From an uncultured Bacteroides sp. (GTDB lineage: Bacteria; Bacteroidota; Bacteroidia; Bacteroidales; Bacteroidaceae), in NCBI GenBank assembly GCA_900766195.1, contig CAAFUN010000093.1, forward strand, positions 1-64,000: a stretch of 64,000 nt of DNA, read 5' to 3'. Position 1 is the first letter of the stretch, and each line of letters opens with the position of its first letter. The notes under the pieces are model-generated. The model saw only the letters and a program-made list of their open reading frames with translations, had not been told where the DNA came from and ran no database searches. A program made the translations under genes and the position numbers. Below, one piece after another: positions 46,066-55,698 of the stretch.

Positions 46066-46122
46066 TCAAATTCTATCTATTATGCATTACAATAAATTAG
46101 TTTTTTTAAATATCCGTTGATA

Positions 46123-47271
46123 TTACTTCACTTTCAATAGTTTCTTAGTGTCATCACACACAGCTACTGCCACTCTGGAGTCTGCACAACCGTAATATAG
46201 ATATAGTTTCTTCTTATAATAGGCCAATCCTTCGATAAAAACAGTTCCTTCTTTATACTGACCGCTCTTCTCAAAAAGAGCTTCAGGCTTGAAAAAGGGC
46301 TTGTCTAAACGACTCAATACTTTATAAGGATCTTTGGAATCGAGCAGAAGCTGACCTGCACAGTAAGCACCTGCCGGATAGTTGGCATCGCCTCTTATTT
46401 TATCATTCTTACCATTATACATCAATACAATACCTTGTTTGGTACGAATGGCAGGAGGACCACATTCTGTCATCTGGCTATCAAAGTATCCATTACGCGG
46501 CTTGGCTATCTCCAATAATCCATTATTCTTATCTAGTACGGGATACCAGTCCGTCAGATTATGGGAAGTAGCTGCATGTACGGCATATTCTCCCCAATAC
46601 ATGAAATACTTGCCATCCACTTTATCAATAACCAGCTTTCCACCTTTCACCTTAGTAAGCATAGATGCTGACTTAGTAGCAATTCTGGCAAAGCGCCCGT
46701 CATATGCTTTTTCAAAAGCAAGACCATGCTTAGTCCAATTCTTCATATCTTTGGAGGTAGCCACAGCAAGACGGGGAGTCTTTCGGTTCCATGCCGTATA
46801 AAGCATTACATACAATCCGTCTTCGGTCATTGCTACACGTGGGTCTTCACAACCACCCGGGCATTCGATACTTTCAAATTCATCTCCACCGGGGAAAAGT
46901 ACCGGACTGTCCAATCTCTTCATAGTCGCCCCATCCGTACTCTCGGCATAACCGATACGGGAAGTTCTTTTACCTATACCTTGTGCTGAATTATCTTCGC
47001 CACGATAGAGCACGACAATTTTTCCATCTTTCACGGTGGCAGCTGGATTAAAAATATCACTTTCTTCCCATTTCACCTGCTCTTTTCGCATTGGACAATA
47101 GAAAGAGGTGGGTTGTGGTACCAATACAGGATTAACTCCCTCAGGACGTAGGAATGGTCCAATTACCCAACTCTCTTGTGATTTCTTATCGGTATCATCT
47201 GAAGAAGGTAGGGTAGAAAAACTACTAAGCGACAAAACTCCTATCAGACACACTGTTAATTTTAGTTTCAT
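46123..47271 (-). CDS. glycoside hydrolase family 130
   Basis: A five-bladed propeller enzyme acting on beta-linked mannosides, as a phosphorylase or a hydrolase. It has 382 residues with a signal peptide (about 1-20), so it is exported. Family blocks include ESDIFNPAATVKDGKIVVLYRG, GCEDPRV (catalytic-acid region), and the C-terminal EGLAYYKKKLYLYYGCADS. Export favours hydrolysis, since known secreted GH130 members of Bacteroides act as beta-1,2-mannosidases and phosphorolysis is usually cytoplasmic; this is inferred. Confidence 0.9.
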   Translation of the reverse strand: MKLKLTVCLIGVLSLSSFSTLPSSDDTDKKSQESWVIGPFLRPEGVNPVLVPQPTSFYCPMRKEQVKWEESDIFNPAATVKDGKIVVLYRGEDNSAQGIGKRTSRIGYAESTDGATMKRLDSPVLFPGGDEFESIECPGGCEDPRVAMTEDGLYVMLYTAWNRKTPRLAVATSKDMKNWTKHGLAFEKAYDGRFARIATKSASMLTKVKGGKLVIDKVDGKYFMYWGEYAVHAATSHNLTDWYPVLDKNNGLLEIAKPRNGYFDSQMTECGPPAIRTKQGIVLMYNGKNDKIRGDANYPAGAYCAGQLLLDSKDPYKVLSRLDKPFFKPEALFEKSGQYKEGTVFIEGLAYYKKKLYLYYGCADSRVAVAVCDDTKKLLKVK

Positions 47272-47308
47272 TTCATTTTTGTTTTACATAGTTAAAGTTA
47301 TCGTTTTA

Positions 47309-47479
47309 CTAACGAAGACTTTTATAGATCATGCTCAGGATAATAGAGATATTGTTTTGACAAGTTGCTTCCAATATGCCACCGATATTACCACCTGGCA
47401 CCATAATATCAAAATGATTTTGAGCAGACATCACCTTGCTGAGTAGCAACAAAACAATAAGGTTGCTAAATCTTTTCAT
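47309..47479 (-). pseudogene. truncated N-terminus resembling a secreted FAD-dependent oxidoreductase
   Basis: A 56-codon frame starts 9 bp after the GH2 stop: a clear signal peptide (MKRFSNLIVLLLLSKVMSAQ), then HFDIMVPGGNIGGILEAT. That resembles the dinucleotide-binding start YDIxVxGGxPGGIxAA of FAD-dependent oxidoreductases common in Bacteroides PULs, here with Pro and Ile in unusual places. The frame then ends after 18 more residues. It is most likely a relic; expression as a short secreted peptide is possible. Confidence 0.45.
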
Positions 47480-47488
47480 ATTATTTTA

Positions 47489-50209
47489 TTATTTAAGTTT
47501 ATACTTCTGAGCAGTTACATTCCAACCTTTCAATACCAGAACAGCTCCCTCTGCCAACTTTTCATCTGCTGTTTCAATCGTGACTATTTTCTTTTCACCC
47601 GGTACCAGAGAGAAAAAGTTATCCGAATAGAACGATGGACGTATCGGACTCATCTTGGAATTGAGGAATTGTAACTGATTAAAGAAAGCAATACCACTGG
47701 AAGTGTTCTTCAAGATGATATCTACGAAATAGCGCCCGTCTGCCTGTCGTGTTTTATAAAATAGCTTCACATTCACTGTTTTTAGCCTACTCAAGTCTTC
47801 AAATCCTGAGGATGCCGGACCAGTCAGAGTCTTGCTGCCCTCATACTTATCATTTGATCTCCAATAGAAGTTGGAAGAAACGTCTTTACCTTTTTCATCT
47901 TTCAGTACCAATTTGATAAAGTGAACCTGAGAGATGTTTTTGGGAAAATGAATGGTTAGTACATCATTGGCTACTCCATCTTCAGAAAGATTAACGGAAG
48001 CAGATTCTTCAAATACTTTTCTGCTATTGATATCATAGACTTGTGCTGTCACTTTATAATTATTAAAAGAGCGATAATAATCATTCACCACGGACACTGT
48101 ATTTTTCAGATAATCAAACTGAGCATGCAGCGGTTCCAGTGAATTAGCTGTATGATACAACGAAGCTGTGGGTTCCAAAGACCAATCCCACATACGGGAA
48201 GAAACCTGACGCATGGAACAGTTATGGTACCAGAACAAAAGCCCGGAGCAAAAGCGATCACCGTAATCCAACTTATTGTAATTCCACACTTCCCAGATAC
48301 TCTTTGAGTTAATGGCACCTAACAGTTGTCCTTTTTTAGCAAACTCATCTATGGAAGACGACTTCCCATAATTGTTTACCAAATCAGTATACATAGTAGT
48401 CATCAAGTGAAAACCATTTCCGTCCAGATAATCCCATACTTCCTTATTGATAGGCCAAAGATCTTTCTCATCCATCATCTCACGAAGAATTTCCACAGTG
48501 GGAAGCGTAGGAGCACCATATTCAGGATTGAATCCATCGATACGGCTTCCACGCGGAGATGCCGTATTTTCATAGTGCTGCATAGGATTCACTTGCTTAT
48601 ATGGACTTCCGTCATGTACTCCATCACATTCGGACTGCATTTGATAACCCCGCGTACCATCTAATTTGTACAATAATTCAGGGGTACCCGTAACTTCGGT
48701 ACTTTCATTAGAGGCTACATAATAAGCTAGAGCAGGATGGTTACGAATACGTTTCACAGTAGATGCCACATTATCTAGATAATTGCCATTATCGTGCGGA
48801 TGGCGTGTATCACCCGTTATCCAAAATTCCTGCCATACCAACAATCCCATTTCATCACACAACTGGAAGAAATAATCGGATTCGGCAATACCGCCTCCCC
48901 ACATACGTAAGAGATTGACACCCGACTGACGGCTATATCGCAATTCAGCACACGTACGTTCATCAGAAGTTCTCAACATAGCTTCCGGTATCCAGTTCGT
49001 TCCACGAATAAAGAGACGCTTACCATTGACATAAAAGACACGTGACTTATCAGGCGTGTTCATATCTGAAGTAATCTCACGAATTCCAAATCTTGTTTTA
49101 ACTGAGTCACAAATTAATCCATCGATGAATACAGTCATTTTCAACTCATACAGGTTTTGAGGACCTTTGTTTACAGGCCACCACAAACGAGGAGAGTTAA
49201 TAACTAACTGCGAAAATTCATCCGGAGAAAAAGACAATATTTTCTCTTCTCCACGCAAAACATTAAGTTTTTTCTCAAAAGTTATATTTTCACCTATAAT
49301 CTCACCTTTTACCGTACAATTAATTCCATTAAATTCAGTAGTTGAATTCACAACTTCCACAGAAATAAACTCACGCGCCTGGTCATAACCGGGTTTACGC
49401 AGTTCAGACTTCACAAAAGGATGACGCAATGCTACTTTACCCGTAGCATAGATAGAGATGCTTTTCCAAATACCCGTATTGCGGTCGCGGATACCATCCA
49501 TGAAAGTAAAATCCCAGCCTATAGTCATTAGCATAGTAGTGTTCAATCCGATATTTCCGTTTCCACCATTGTGGAACTCTCCCACTGCTCCCCAAGACTT
49601 GGGTTTAGCGCTGCCGGTAACATCCACCGGATATACTTTTATAGCCAATGCATTGCTCTTATTTATATTCACAAAGCTAGTCACGTCAATGTAATCCTGC
49701 ATAAACATGCCTTTAATCGTGCTAAGCAGATTTCCATTCACCCATACCTCGACACGGTAGTTAATGCCATCCAGTTGCAGCCAGACATGCTTCCCTTCAA
49801 ATGATTTAGGAACTGTAAATTCAGTCCTAAACCAATAAGTATAAAAATCACGCCCGGTTTCAGAAATATCCGGTATTAATTTAGATTCGATTTTATTATT
49901 GATACCATAATAAGGCTCTGGATATTTTTTGTTGTACACCAATGAATTCAGCACTGTGCCAGGCACAATAGCAGGCAACCAATTTGTTGTCGGATAATCA
50001 GACAAAGAGACTATCTCTCCTGGCACCATCACATCTCCTGCTTTCATCATTTTCCACTGATAGTCCCCATTATGGGTAATATCTGAGTCAAGCCAGATAT
50101 GTTTAGAATCTCTAGCATCATTAACTTGCGTTTGTCCAGCTATCACTACCGCATAGGAAAACGACAGTACCACAAAGGTAAGGACCTTCGCCCAGCTGCT
50201 TATATTCAT
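47489..50209 (-). CDS. glycoside hydrolase family 2 (beta-mannosidase/exo-glucosaminidase-like)
   Basis: A secreted retaining beta-glycosidase of 906 residues with a signal peptide (about 1-25). The jelly-roll sugar-binding domain contains YWFRTEFTVPKSFEGKHVWL, and Ig-like domains, a TIM barrel and C-terminal Ig domains follow. The acid/base is Glu502 in ASNEST and the nucleophile Glu563 in NPEYGAP. The RMWGGGIAESDYFFQLCDE block and size fit the beta-mannosidase or exo-beta-glucosaminidase branch more than LacZ. With the GH130 next door, mannose is a plausible product. Confidence 0.9.
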   Translation of the reverse strand: MNISSWAKVLTFVVLSFSYAVVIAGQTQVNDARDSKHIWLDSDITHNGDYQWKMMKAGDVMVPGEIVSLSDYPTTNWLPAIVPGTVLNSLVYNKKYPEPYYGINNKIESKLIPDISETGRDFYTYWFRTEFTVPKSFEGKHVWLQLDGINYRVEVWVNGNLLSTIKGMFMQDYIDVTSFVNINKSNALAIKVYPVDVTGSAKPKSWGAVGEFHNGGNGNIGLNTTMLMTIGWDFTFMDGIRDRNTGIWKSISIYATGKVALRHPFVKSELRKPGYDQAREFISVEVVNSTTEFNGINCTVKGEIIGENITFEKKLNVLRGEEKILSFSPDEFSQLVINSPRLWWPVNKGPQNLYELKMTVFIDGLICDSVKTRFGIREITSDMNTPDKSRVFYVNGKRLFIRGTNWIPEAMLRTSDERTCAELRYSRQSGVNLLRMWGGGIAESDYFFQLCDEMGLLVWQEFWITGDTRHPHDNGNYLDNVASTVKRIRNHPALAYYVASNESTEVTGTPELLYKLDGTRGYQMQSECDGVHDGSPYKQVNPMQHYENTASPRGSRIDGFNPEYGAPTLPTVEILREMMDEKDLWPINKEVWDYLDGNGFHLMTTMYTDLVNNYGKSSSIDEFAKKGQLLGAINSKSIWEVWNYNKLDYGDRFCSGLLFWYHNCSMRQVSSRMWDWSLEPTASLYHTANSLEPLHAQFDYLKNTVSVVNDYYRSFNNYKVTAQVYDINSRKVFEESASVNLSEDGVANDVLTIHFPKNISQVHFIKLVLKDEKGKDVSSNFYWRSNDKYEGSKTLTGPASSGFEDLSRLKTVNVKLFYKTRQADGRYFVDIILKNTSSGIAFFNQLQFLNSKMSPIRPSFYSDNFFSLVPGEKKIVTIETADEKLAEGAVLVLKGWNVTAQKYKLK

Positions 50210-50260
50210 CTTATAGGTATAATTAGATTTTCGATTTAAGAATATTAAAGTGATACTATT

Positions 50261-51376
50261 TTATTTCTCCAAAAGTGCAACGGCACACCAGAGGTAAGGA
50301 GCTTGTCCATGATAATCACCCACATTTTGTTTGCGATCATAGTAATACTGCTTGTCGTTCTTCTTATTAGTACCTTCGCAAACAGATTTCACATTGTCAT
50401 TATCATCTATATATTTCACCATAGCCATCCATGCTTTGCGGATAGCAGGCGCATATTCCTTGGCATCCAACCAACCACTCTTCACTCCTTTAATGAAAGC
50501 GAAGGTAAACATGGCAGACCCTGAGGTCTCAAACCAACAATCAGGATGATCCAGCAACTGATACCACAAACCGTTTGAAGACTGATACTTCTTTAGACTT
50601 TTCATCATGGTACGATAACCGTGCAAAATACGAGGACGATATTCACTATCCTCGGGCAAGCTGCTCAGCAGTTCAGCCATACCGGCAGCCATCCATCCAT
50701 TACCTCTACCCCAATAGAAAGGAACATCCGGAGCATGATAGAAAAGGCTATTTGGACATTGCAATTCGTCCAGATACATTACCATTTCTCTTGCAGCACG
50801 GTCTATATATTTACGGTCTCCGGTAATTCTATAAGCCTGAGTCTGCACAATAGTAATCATGTACATATCGTCAATCCACAACCGGGTCTGCCAGGAATAA
50901 CCTTTCTGATCCCATTCTTTTTCCTTTGGATTAGCGTTTATAGGAAGTATCCATTGAGTATCTGCATAAGGGAGACCTAGATCCAGATAGCGTTGATCCT
51001 TTGTTATCTTATACAGTTCCAAAGGCAAGCTACCGAACATATTTACATCCACATGATTCATAATAGGTATTAAAGGCTTTTCAGTCGTGAACAGAAGTTC
51101 AAATCTACTCTGCAAAAGCTTCACAAGCCCTTGATCATTGGTAAGTGCAGCAAACCTTAATCCTCCATTCCATGTAAAAGTTTCCGGATAACTAATCCAT
51201 TTTCCAGAATGAAGCATGTGTTTTCCATCTACAAAATGATATGCCAAACGTTTTCCTATTTCTTCTGGAGTATACCCTTTAGGGAAATTAAATAGAGTAC
51301 TATTTTGAGCAAATATTTGAGGAAAGAAAAATTGAACAAAGAAAAAAAGTTGAACCAAAAATGTTTTTTTAGACAT
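50261..51376 (-). CDS. glycoside hydrolase family 105 (unsaturated uronyl hydrolase)
   Basis: An (alpha/alpha)6-barrel enzyme that hydrates and removes the 4,5-unsaturated uronic acid left by polysaccharide lyases; some members act on glucuronides of arabinogalactan. From the ATG at 51376 it has 371 residues with a signal peptide (another ATG lies 9 bp upstream). Landmarks are LPYADTQW, LWIDDMYM (catalytic Asp region), FYWGRGNGWMAAGMAELL and CWFETSGSAMFTFAF. No polysaccharide lyase is encoded in the locus, so its unsaturated substrate would have to come from elsewhere, or it acts on a saturated uronide. Confidence 0.92.
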   Translation of the reverse strand: MSKKTFLVQLFFFVQFFFPQIFAQNSTLFNFPKGYTPEEIGKRLAYHFVDGKHMLHSGKWISYPETFTWNGGLRFAALTNDQGLVKLLQSRFELLFTTEKPLIPIMNHVDVNMFGSLPLELYKITKDQRYLDLGLPYADTQWILPINANPKEKEWDQKGYSWQTRLWIDDMYMITIVQTQAYRITGDRKYIDRAAREMVMYLDELQCPNSLFYHAPDVPFYWGRGNGWMAAGMAELLSSLPEDSEYRPRILHGYRTMMKSLKKYQSSNGLWYQLLDHPDCWFETSGSAMFTFAFIKGVKSGWLDAKEYAPAIRKAWMAMVKYIDDNDNVKSVCEGTNKKNDKQYYYDRKQNVGDYHGQAPYLWCAVALLEK

Positions 51377-51437
51377 AGCAATCATTGTTAATCATTAAAT
51401 TTAAGATTTTATTCTTTTATTATTCTCTCACTGATTA

Positions 51438-51445
51438 CAAAATTA
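51438..51445 (-). promoter_or_regulatory. -7 promoter element for the GH105-GH2 unit
   Basis: TAATTTTG on the minus strand matches TAnnTTTG, 62 bp before the ATG at 51376. Confidence 0.5.
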
Positions 51446-51477
51446 GCACGCATAATGTCTTCTGAATAAAATAGAAG

Positions 51478-51505
51478 TTCCAATAAATAGAAAGAATATT
51501 CCAAT
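51478..51505 (-). promoter_or_regulatory. candidate HTCS operator: direct repeat phased by 21 bp
   Basis: TTCCAAT occurs at 51478-51484 and 51499-51505 in the same orientation, exactly 21 bp (two helical turns) apart. It lies just upstream of the -33 position of the GH105 promoter. AraC-type activators bind such phased repeats, and the adjacent gene encodes an HTCS with an AraC domain. Assignment is inference. Confidence 0.45.
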
Positions 51506-51552
51506 TTCAATAAAATAGCTAACCTAATGAGATGATTTCAAGAAAAATATAT

Positions 51553-54500
51553 CTATACCACAAAATCTTTAGGTAAAACTCCAAACTGTTTTAAGAAACA
51601 CTTTGAAAAATAAGACGGTGAATTGAAACCAACCATATAGCAAATTTCATTGACTCGATACTCTCCTTCCTTCAACAGCTGGGCAGCGCGTTTTAAGCGC
51701 TCTATACGGACATATTCATTAGGAGTTAAATCTAAGACTCCTTTCATCTTACGATAAAAGCTAGAACGACTCATATTAAGGCTTTCTGCCATCTCATCCA
51801 TTCCAAAATCGGGATTTGATAAGTTGGGAAAAATGATATCTTTTAGCTTTTTAAGGAATTCTTCATCGGCTTTGGACACTGCCATCGTATTGGTCTGTAC
51901 AAAAGGCGAATGAATATAAGTTGTGCGCAGTTTCTCACGATTGCTCAACAAATTGGATACACAGACTTTAAGGTATTCCACTGAAAAAGGTTTCTCGATG
52001 TAAGCATCTGCACCGGATTTCAGACCTTCTATTTTTGACTGAAGAGTAGTTTTCGCTGTCAACAGAATGATGGGTATGTGACTATAATCCAATTCCGATT
52101 TCAAATGATCACAAAGTTCCAAGCCATCCATCTCAGGCATCACAATATCCGAAATAACCAAATTTACTGTACGCTCTTTTAAGATTGCCAAAGCCTCAAC
52201 CCCATTGGCTGCCGTAAACACCTGATAATCGACTGAAAGCTGTTTGACAACAAACGCAAGCATTTCCGGATTGTCTTCCACCACCAGCAAGGCATAGCGA
52301 ATTTTACCCCTATGATCACTATCTGCTCCTGGATTATGTCTATCCGAAACCAAAACCGTCTCCAAGAGCGGAGAAAAATCTTCACTTTCCAGTGCTGTTA
52401 TAGTCTGACTGTGTTTTACCGGCAAAGTCAAGACAAAGCAGTTGCAATCAGCCGACTGATCCATGCGTAACGTCCCTCCGTGAAGTTCAGCAAGAGAACG
52501 TGCCAAAGCCAATCCGATGCCCGTACCCGAAACAGATTGTAGGCTTCCTCTTTTATATTGCACAAATGGTTTAAAAATGTCTTCTCTTATATCGGGTGGA
52601 ATGACCTCGCCATCATTGCATACCGTAAATTGTAGCAAGGTATCCTCACACAGTAATTTAGCTCTGATATACGTTTCGGCATATTTCACTGCATTTGTAA
52701 ACAAATTACTGACTATTTTAGTAAGTCCTTCTTTATCTACCGAAGCATAAATATCATCAGGAACATCCAAAGTAAAATCCAGTCCCCGCTGCCGTGCAAA
52801 AGGCGTAAACCTCGTATATGTCATCCGTAGAAGGGACGTAATATCACACTCCACAAAATCAAGTTGAAAGCCTTTCGTCTCGGTTTTTCTGAAATCCAGC
52901 AGCTGATTGACCAAATCGAGCAAACGATTCGTATTCTGGTCCATTATCTTCAAATCATCTCTGATCTCTTCTGATACTTGTGCAGAAGTCAAGACGTTTT
53001 CAAGCGGGCTCTTTATCAAAGTAAGTGGTGTACGAATTTCATGCGCTACATTCGTAAAAAAATCAATTTTTGCAGCATATAGTTCACGCTCTTTCTCACG
53101 CTCAAACTGTTCCATTGCACGCTGATGCCTACGAAGCGTTTTCTTCCTGAAATAATAAATAGTATAGGCAATAGATATTAAAACAAGCGCAGCATACACC
53201 ATGTATGCCCAAGGAGAAAGATAGAATGGAGGACGGATACGTAACTTTAATATCCGCTCTGTATCATTCCAATTACCATCACTATTGGAACCTTTCAAAT
53301 GGAAGGTATACGTGCCGTATGGCAAATTGGAATAGTTGATCAGGGCACCCTTCTCTACCGGATACCACTCTTTATCAAACCCTTCCAGTTTGTACATCAA
53401 TTTATTCATTTCGGGAGCCTGGTAGCTCAACGCAGCCACATGCAGAGAAAAGGAATTTTGGTTGGCATCCAACTCTATTTCATCGGAATAAGTAATGCTT
53501 CTCTTCAAAGGTGAACCTTCAGTACCGATAGAAAGCCGTTTATTAAACAGGAAAAAATCGGTAATAACCACCGGAGGGATAAATGAATTGTCTGCAAATG
53601 TAGCCGGATCAAAGGTTATAAAGCCATTTATACTGCCAAAATAAAGGTATCCTTGCTTATCGCGATAACCCGACTGATAATTGAACTGGTTACTCAACAA
53701 TCCATTTGCCGTGGTATAAATGTGTTTACTACCATTCTCCGGATTAAAACAAACTAATCCGTTACCTGTAGTAATCCATAGATTACCCCGATTATCCTCC
53801 TCCATTTTATACATGATATTGCTTGGGAAACCCATCGACAGATCATAGCGTATGAACTTTTCCGTCTTTGGCTCAAAACGGCAAAACCCTGCTCCTTGAG
53901 TCATAAACCACAGCCGTTTACGGCTATCCTCATAGATGCTGATGACCTTATTGTAAGGCAAAGAAGTAGAATTGTTTTTCTGCGAAACAAAGTTGGTCCA
54001 GCGTTTCATGGTGACATCATAACGGAAAACTCCGTTGGAATAGGTTGCCATCCACAGATTACCGTTAAAATCTTCAAGTATTTTATAGACAAATACATTA
54101 TTCAGCTGAGGTATGCGAGTGAAATCATCTGTAGAAGGGTTATAGCGTAAGAGTCCGGAAGTAGTGCCTATCATTAGTTCACCTGTAGTAGTTTTATAAA
54201 TAGAAAATGCATCGTTCGCATTCATCGAATTGGATGCTTCACCCTTACTATAGTGTTTCACACGCTTAGTAAGCAGATTTATACGGTTCAACCCACCGGA
54301 AAATGTACCCACCCATAAATCATCACCATCAAGACATAATCCGTGGATATTCTTGTAGATAGCGGGGTCTTCAAAAGGTTCAATCACTCCCGTTTCAGGA
54401 TTGAAGTTGAACAAACCTCTGTCCTCCGTACCAATCCACAGCGTGCCGTCATTGCTTGCACAAAACTCACGCACTCTACGCCCGAAGCTCTTAATATCGT

Positions 54501-55533
54501 CTCTCGGATAGAACTTCTCAAAATAAGTCCATTGCTTGGGATAATAGTTGACTCCTCCAAAATAAGAACCTATCCACATTCCATCTTCCTTATCACGACA
54601 TAGTGCATAGATTGCATTATCAGACAAAGAATAGTCATTATCTTGATAGGGAGCAGATAAATGGGTCACTTTATCTTTTATTAAGTCGTAAATATAGAGC
54701 CCTGTCTCGGTGCCAGCCCATAGCTCACCATCGGACTTAAACTGCAAAGACCTCACATAGGCATTCAAAAGTTTACGTGTCTTGCGGGTAGTAAGATTGA
54801 TTTCTGTTAAACCATTAAATGAACCGACGTAAATACAATTGTGAGGTCCTTCTACCTGAGTATTAATGATATCATTTTTAAAGACTTCCTCCCCTTCGGC
54901 ATTTTTAAACGGAAGCATCGGAGAAACAAAGTTCTTATCCACGCAATATAGGTTATCGGCATAAAGGGCAACCCAACAGGATTTCCCTTCAAACCAGAAA
55001 CGAGTAACATTACCCCGGAATGGATCGCTTAGATAATTAAATAGTTTGCCACTATGCATATTATAACAAAACAAACCGTCCCTATCTGCCGAGATCCATA
55101 TATTCCCCTTTTCATCGCCAGAAATTAATGTAATAGCATGCTTAACCAAGCTACCACGATCACTCTTCAAATCAAATGAAGTAAATTTTTCCAGGAGCGG
55201 ATCATAAATATAAACTCCAGCATCAGTACCTACCCATATATTCCCTTTCTCATCTTCATAAAGTGCAGTTACGAAATTATTGCCCAGATTGGTTTCCTCA
55301 CGTTTAAAAACACGAAAAGACAAGCCATCAAAACGGTTCAGGCCGTCTTTTGTCCCAAACCACATAAAACCATGCCTATCTTGTATAATCGCATTAACCG
55401 TATTCTGTGAAAGCCCGTTCCGGATGTCCAACGTCCTGAAATAGTAATGTTGCACATCCTGCCCTTGAGTTGATAAACAGGCAAGAACCAACAGACAAAC
55501 GCTAAAGAAAAAACGATTAACCAAATATTTCAT
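51553..55533 (-). CDS. hybrid two-component system sensor-regulator (HTCS)
   Basis: A one-protein signalling system controlling PUL genes, 1326 residues. A signal peptide (about 1-24) precedes a periplasmic sensor of about 14 propeller repeats (pattern DxxGxxWxGT) and a Y_Y_Y domain near 690-760. One membrane helix (about 772-793) leads to a HisKA domain with phosphoacceptor His831 in AHEIRTPLTL, an ATPase with GTGIGLALARSL, a receiver with Asp1129 in VISDIVMPEMDG, and a C-terminal AraC-type helix-turn-helix (about 1225-1326). All key residues are present. The inducer is an oligosaccharide of the locus, identity unknown. Confidence 0.97.
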   Translation of the reverse strand: MKYLVNRFFFSVCLLVLACLSTQGQDVQHYYFRTLDIRNGLSQNTVNAIIQDRHGFMWFGTKDGLNRFDGLSFRVFKREETNLGNNFVTALYEDEKGNIWVGTDAGVYIYDPLLEKFTSFDLKSDRGSLVKHAITLISGDEKGNIWISADRDGLFCYNMHSGKLFNYLSDPFRGNVTRFWFEGKSCWVALYADNLYCVDKNFVSPMLPFKNAEGEEVFKNDIINTQVEGPHNCIYVGSFNGLTEINLTTRKTRKLLNAYVRSLQFKSDGELWAGTETGLYIYDLIKDKVTHLSAPYQDNDYSLSDNAIYALCRDKEDGMWIGSYFGGVNYYPKQWTYFEKFYPRDDIKSFGRRVREFCASNDGTLWIGTEDRGLFNFNPETGVIEPFEDPAIYKNIHGLCLDGDDLWVGTFSGGLNRINLLTKRVKHYSKGEASNSMNANDAFSIYKTTTGELMIGTTSGLLRYNPSTDDFTRIPQLNNVFVYKILEDFNGNLWMATYSNGVFRYDVTMKRWTNFVSQKNNSTSLPYNKVISIYEDSRKRLWFMTQGAGFCRFEPKTEKFIRYDLSMGFPSNIMYKMEEDNRGNLWITTGNGLVCFNPENGSKHIYTTANGLLSNQFNYQSGYRDKQGYLYFGSINGFITFDPATFADNSFIPPVVITDFFLFNKRLSIGTEGSPLKRSITYSDEIELDANQNSFSLHVAALSYQAPEMNKLMYKLEGFDKEWYPVEKGALINYSNLPYGTYTFHLKGSNSDGNWNDTERILKLRIRPPFYLSPWAYMVYAALVLISIAYTIYYFRKKTLRRHQRAMEQFEREKERELYAAKIDFFTNVAHEIRTPLTLIKSPLENVLTSAQVSEEIRDDLKIMDQNTNRLLDLVNQLLDFRKTETKGFQLDFVECDITSLLRMTYTRFTPFARQRGLDFTLDVPDDIYASVDKEGLTKIVSNLFTNAVKYAETYIRAKLLCEDTLLQFTVCNDGEVIPPDIREDIFKPFVQYKRGSLQSVSGTGIGLALARSLAELHGGTLRMDQSADCNCFVLTLPVKHSQTITALESEDFSPLLETVLVSDRHNPGADSDHRGKIRYALLVVEDNPEMLAFVVKQLSVDYQVFTAANGVEALAILKERTVNLVISDIVMPEMDGLELCDHLKSELDYSHIPIILLTAKTTLQSKIEGLKSGADAYIEKPFSVEYLKVCVSNLLSNREKLRTTYIHSPFVQTNTMAVSKADEEFLKKLKDIIFPNLSNPDFGMDEMAESLNMSRSSFYRKMKGVLDLTPNEYVRIERLKRAAQLLKEGEYRVNEICYMVGFNSPSYFSKCFLKQFGVLPKDFVV

Positions 55534-55698
55534 AATTCTCGATATTCAAGGTTGACCAATCCTAATAGCACATAAGGCACAGGAAGGATTATCTCATACG
55601 CTTCCATATCCTGACAAGCATAAAGTTTATTCAAAAGAAACAAATTCCACCTAAAAGGAAATTCTATATTGGTAAGCAACTCTTAATCCAATAATTGC

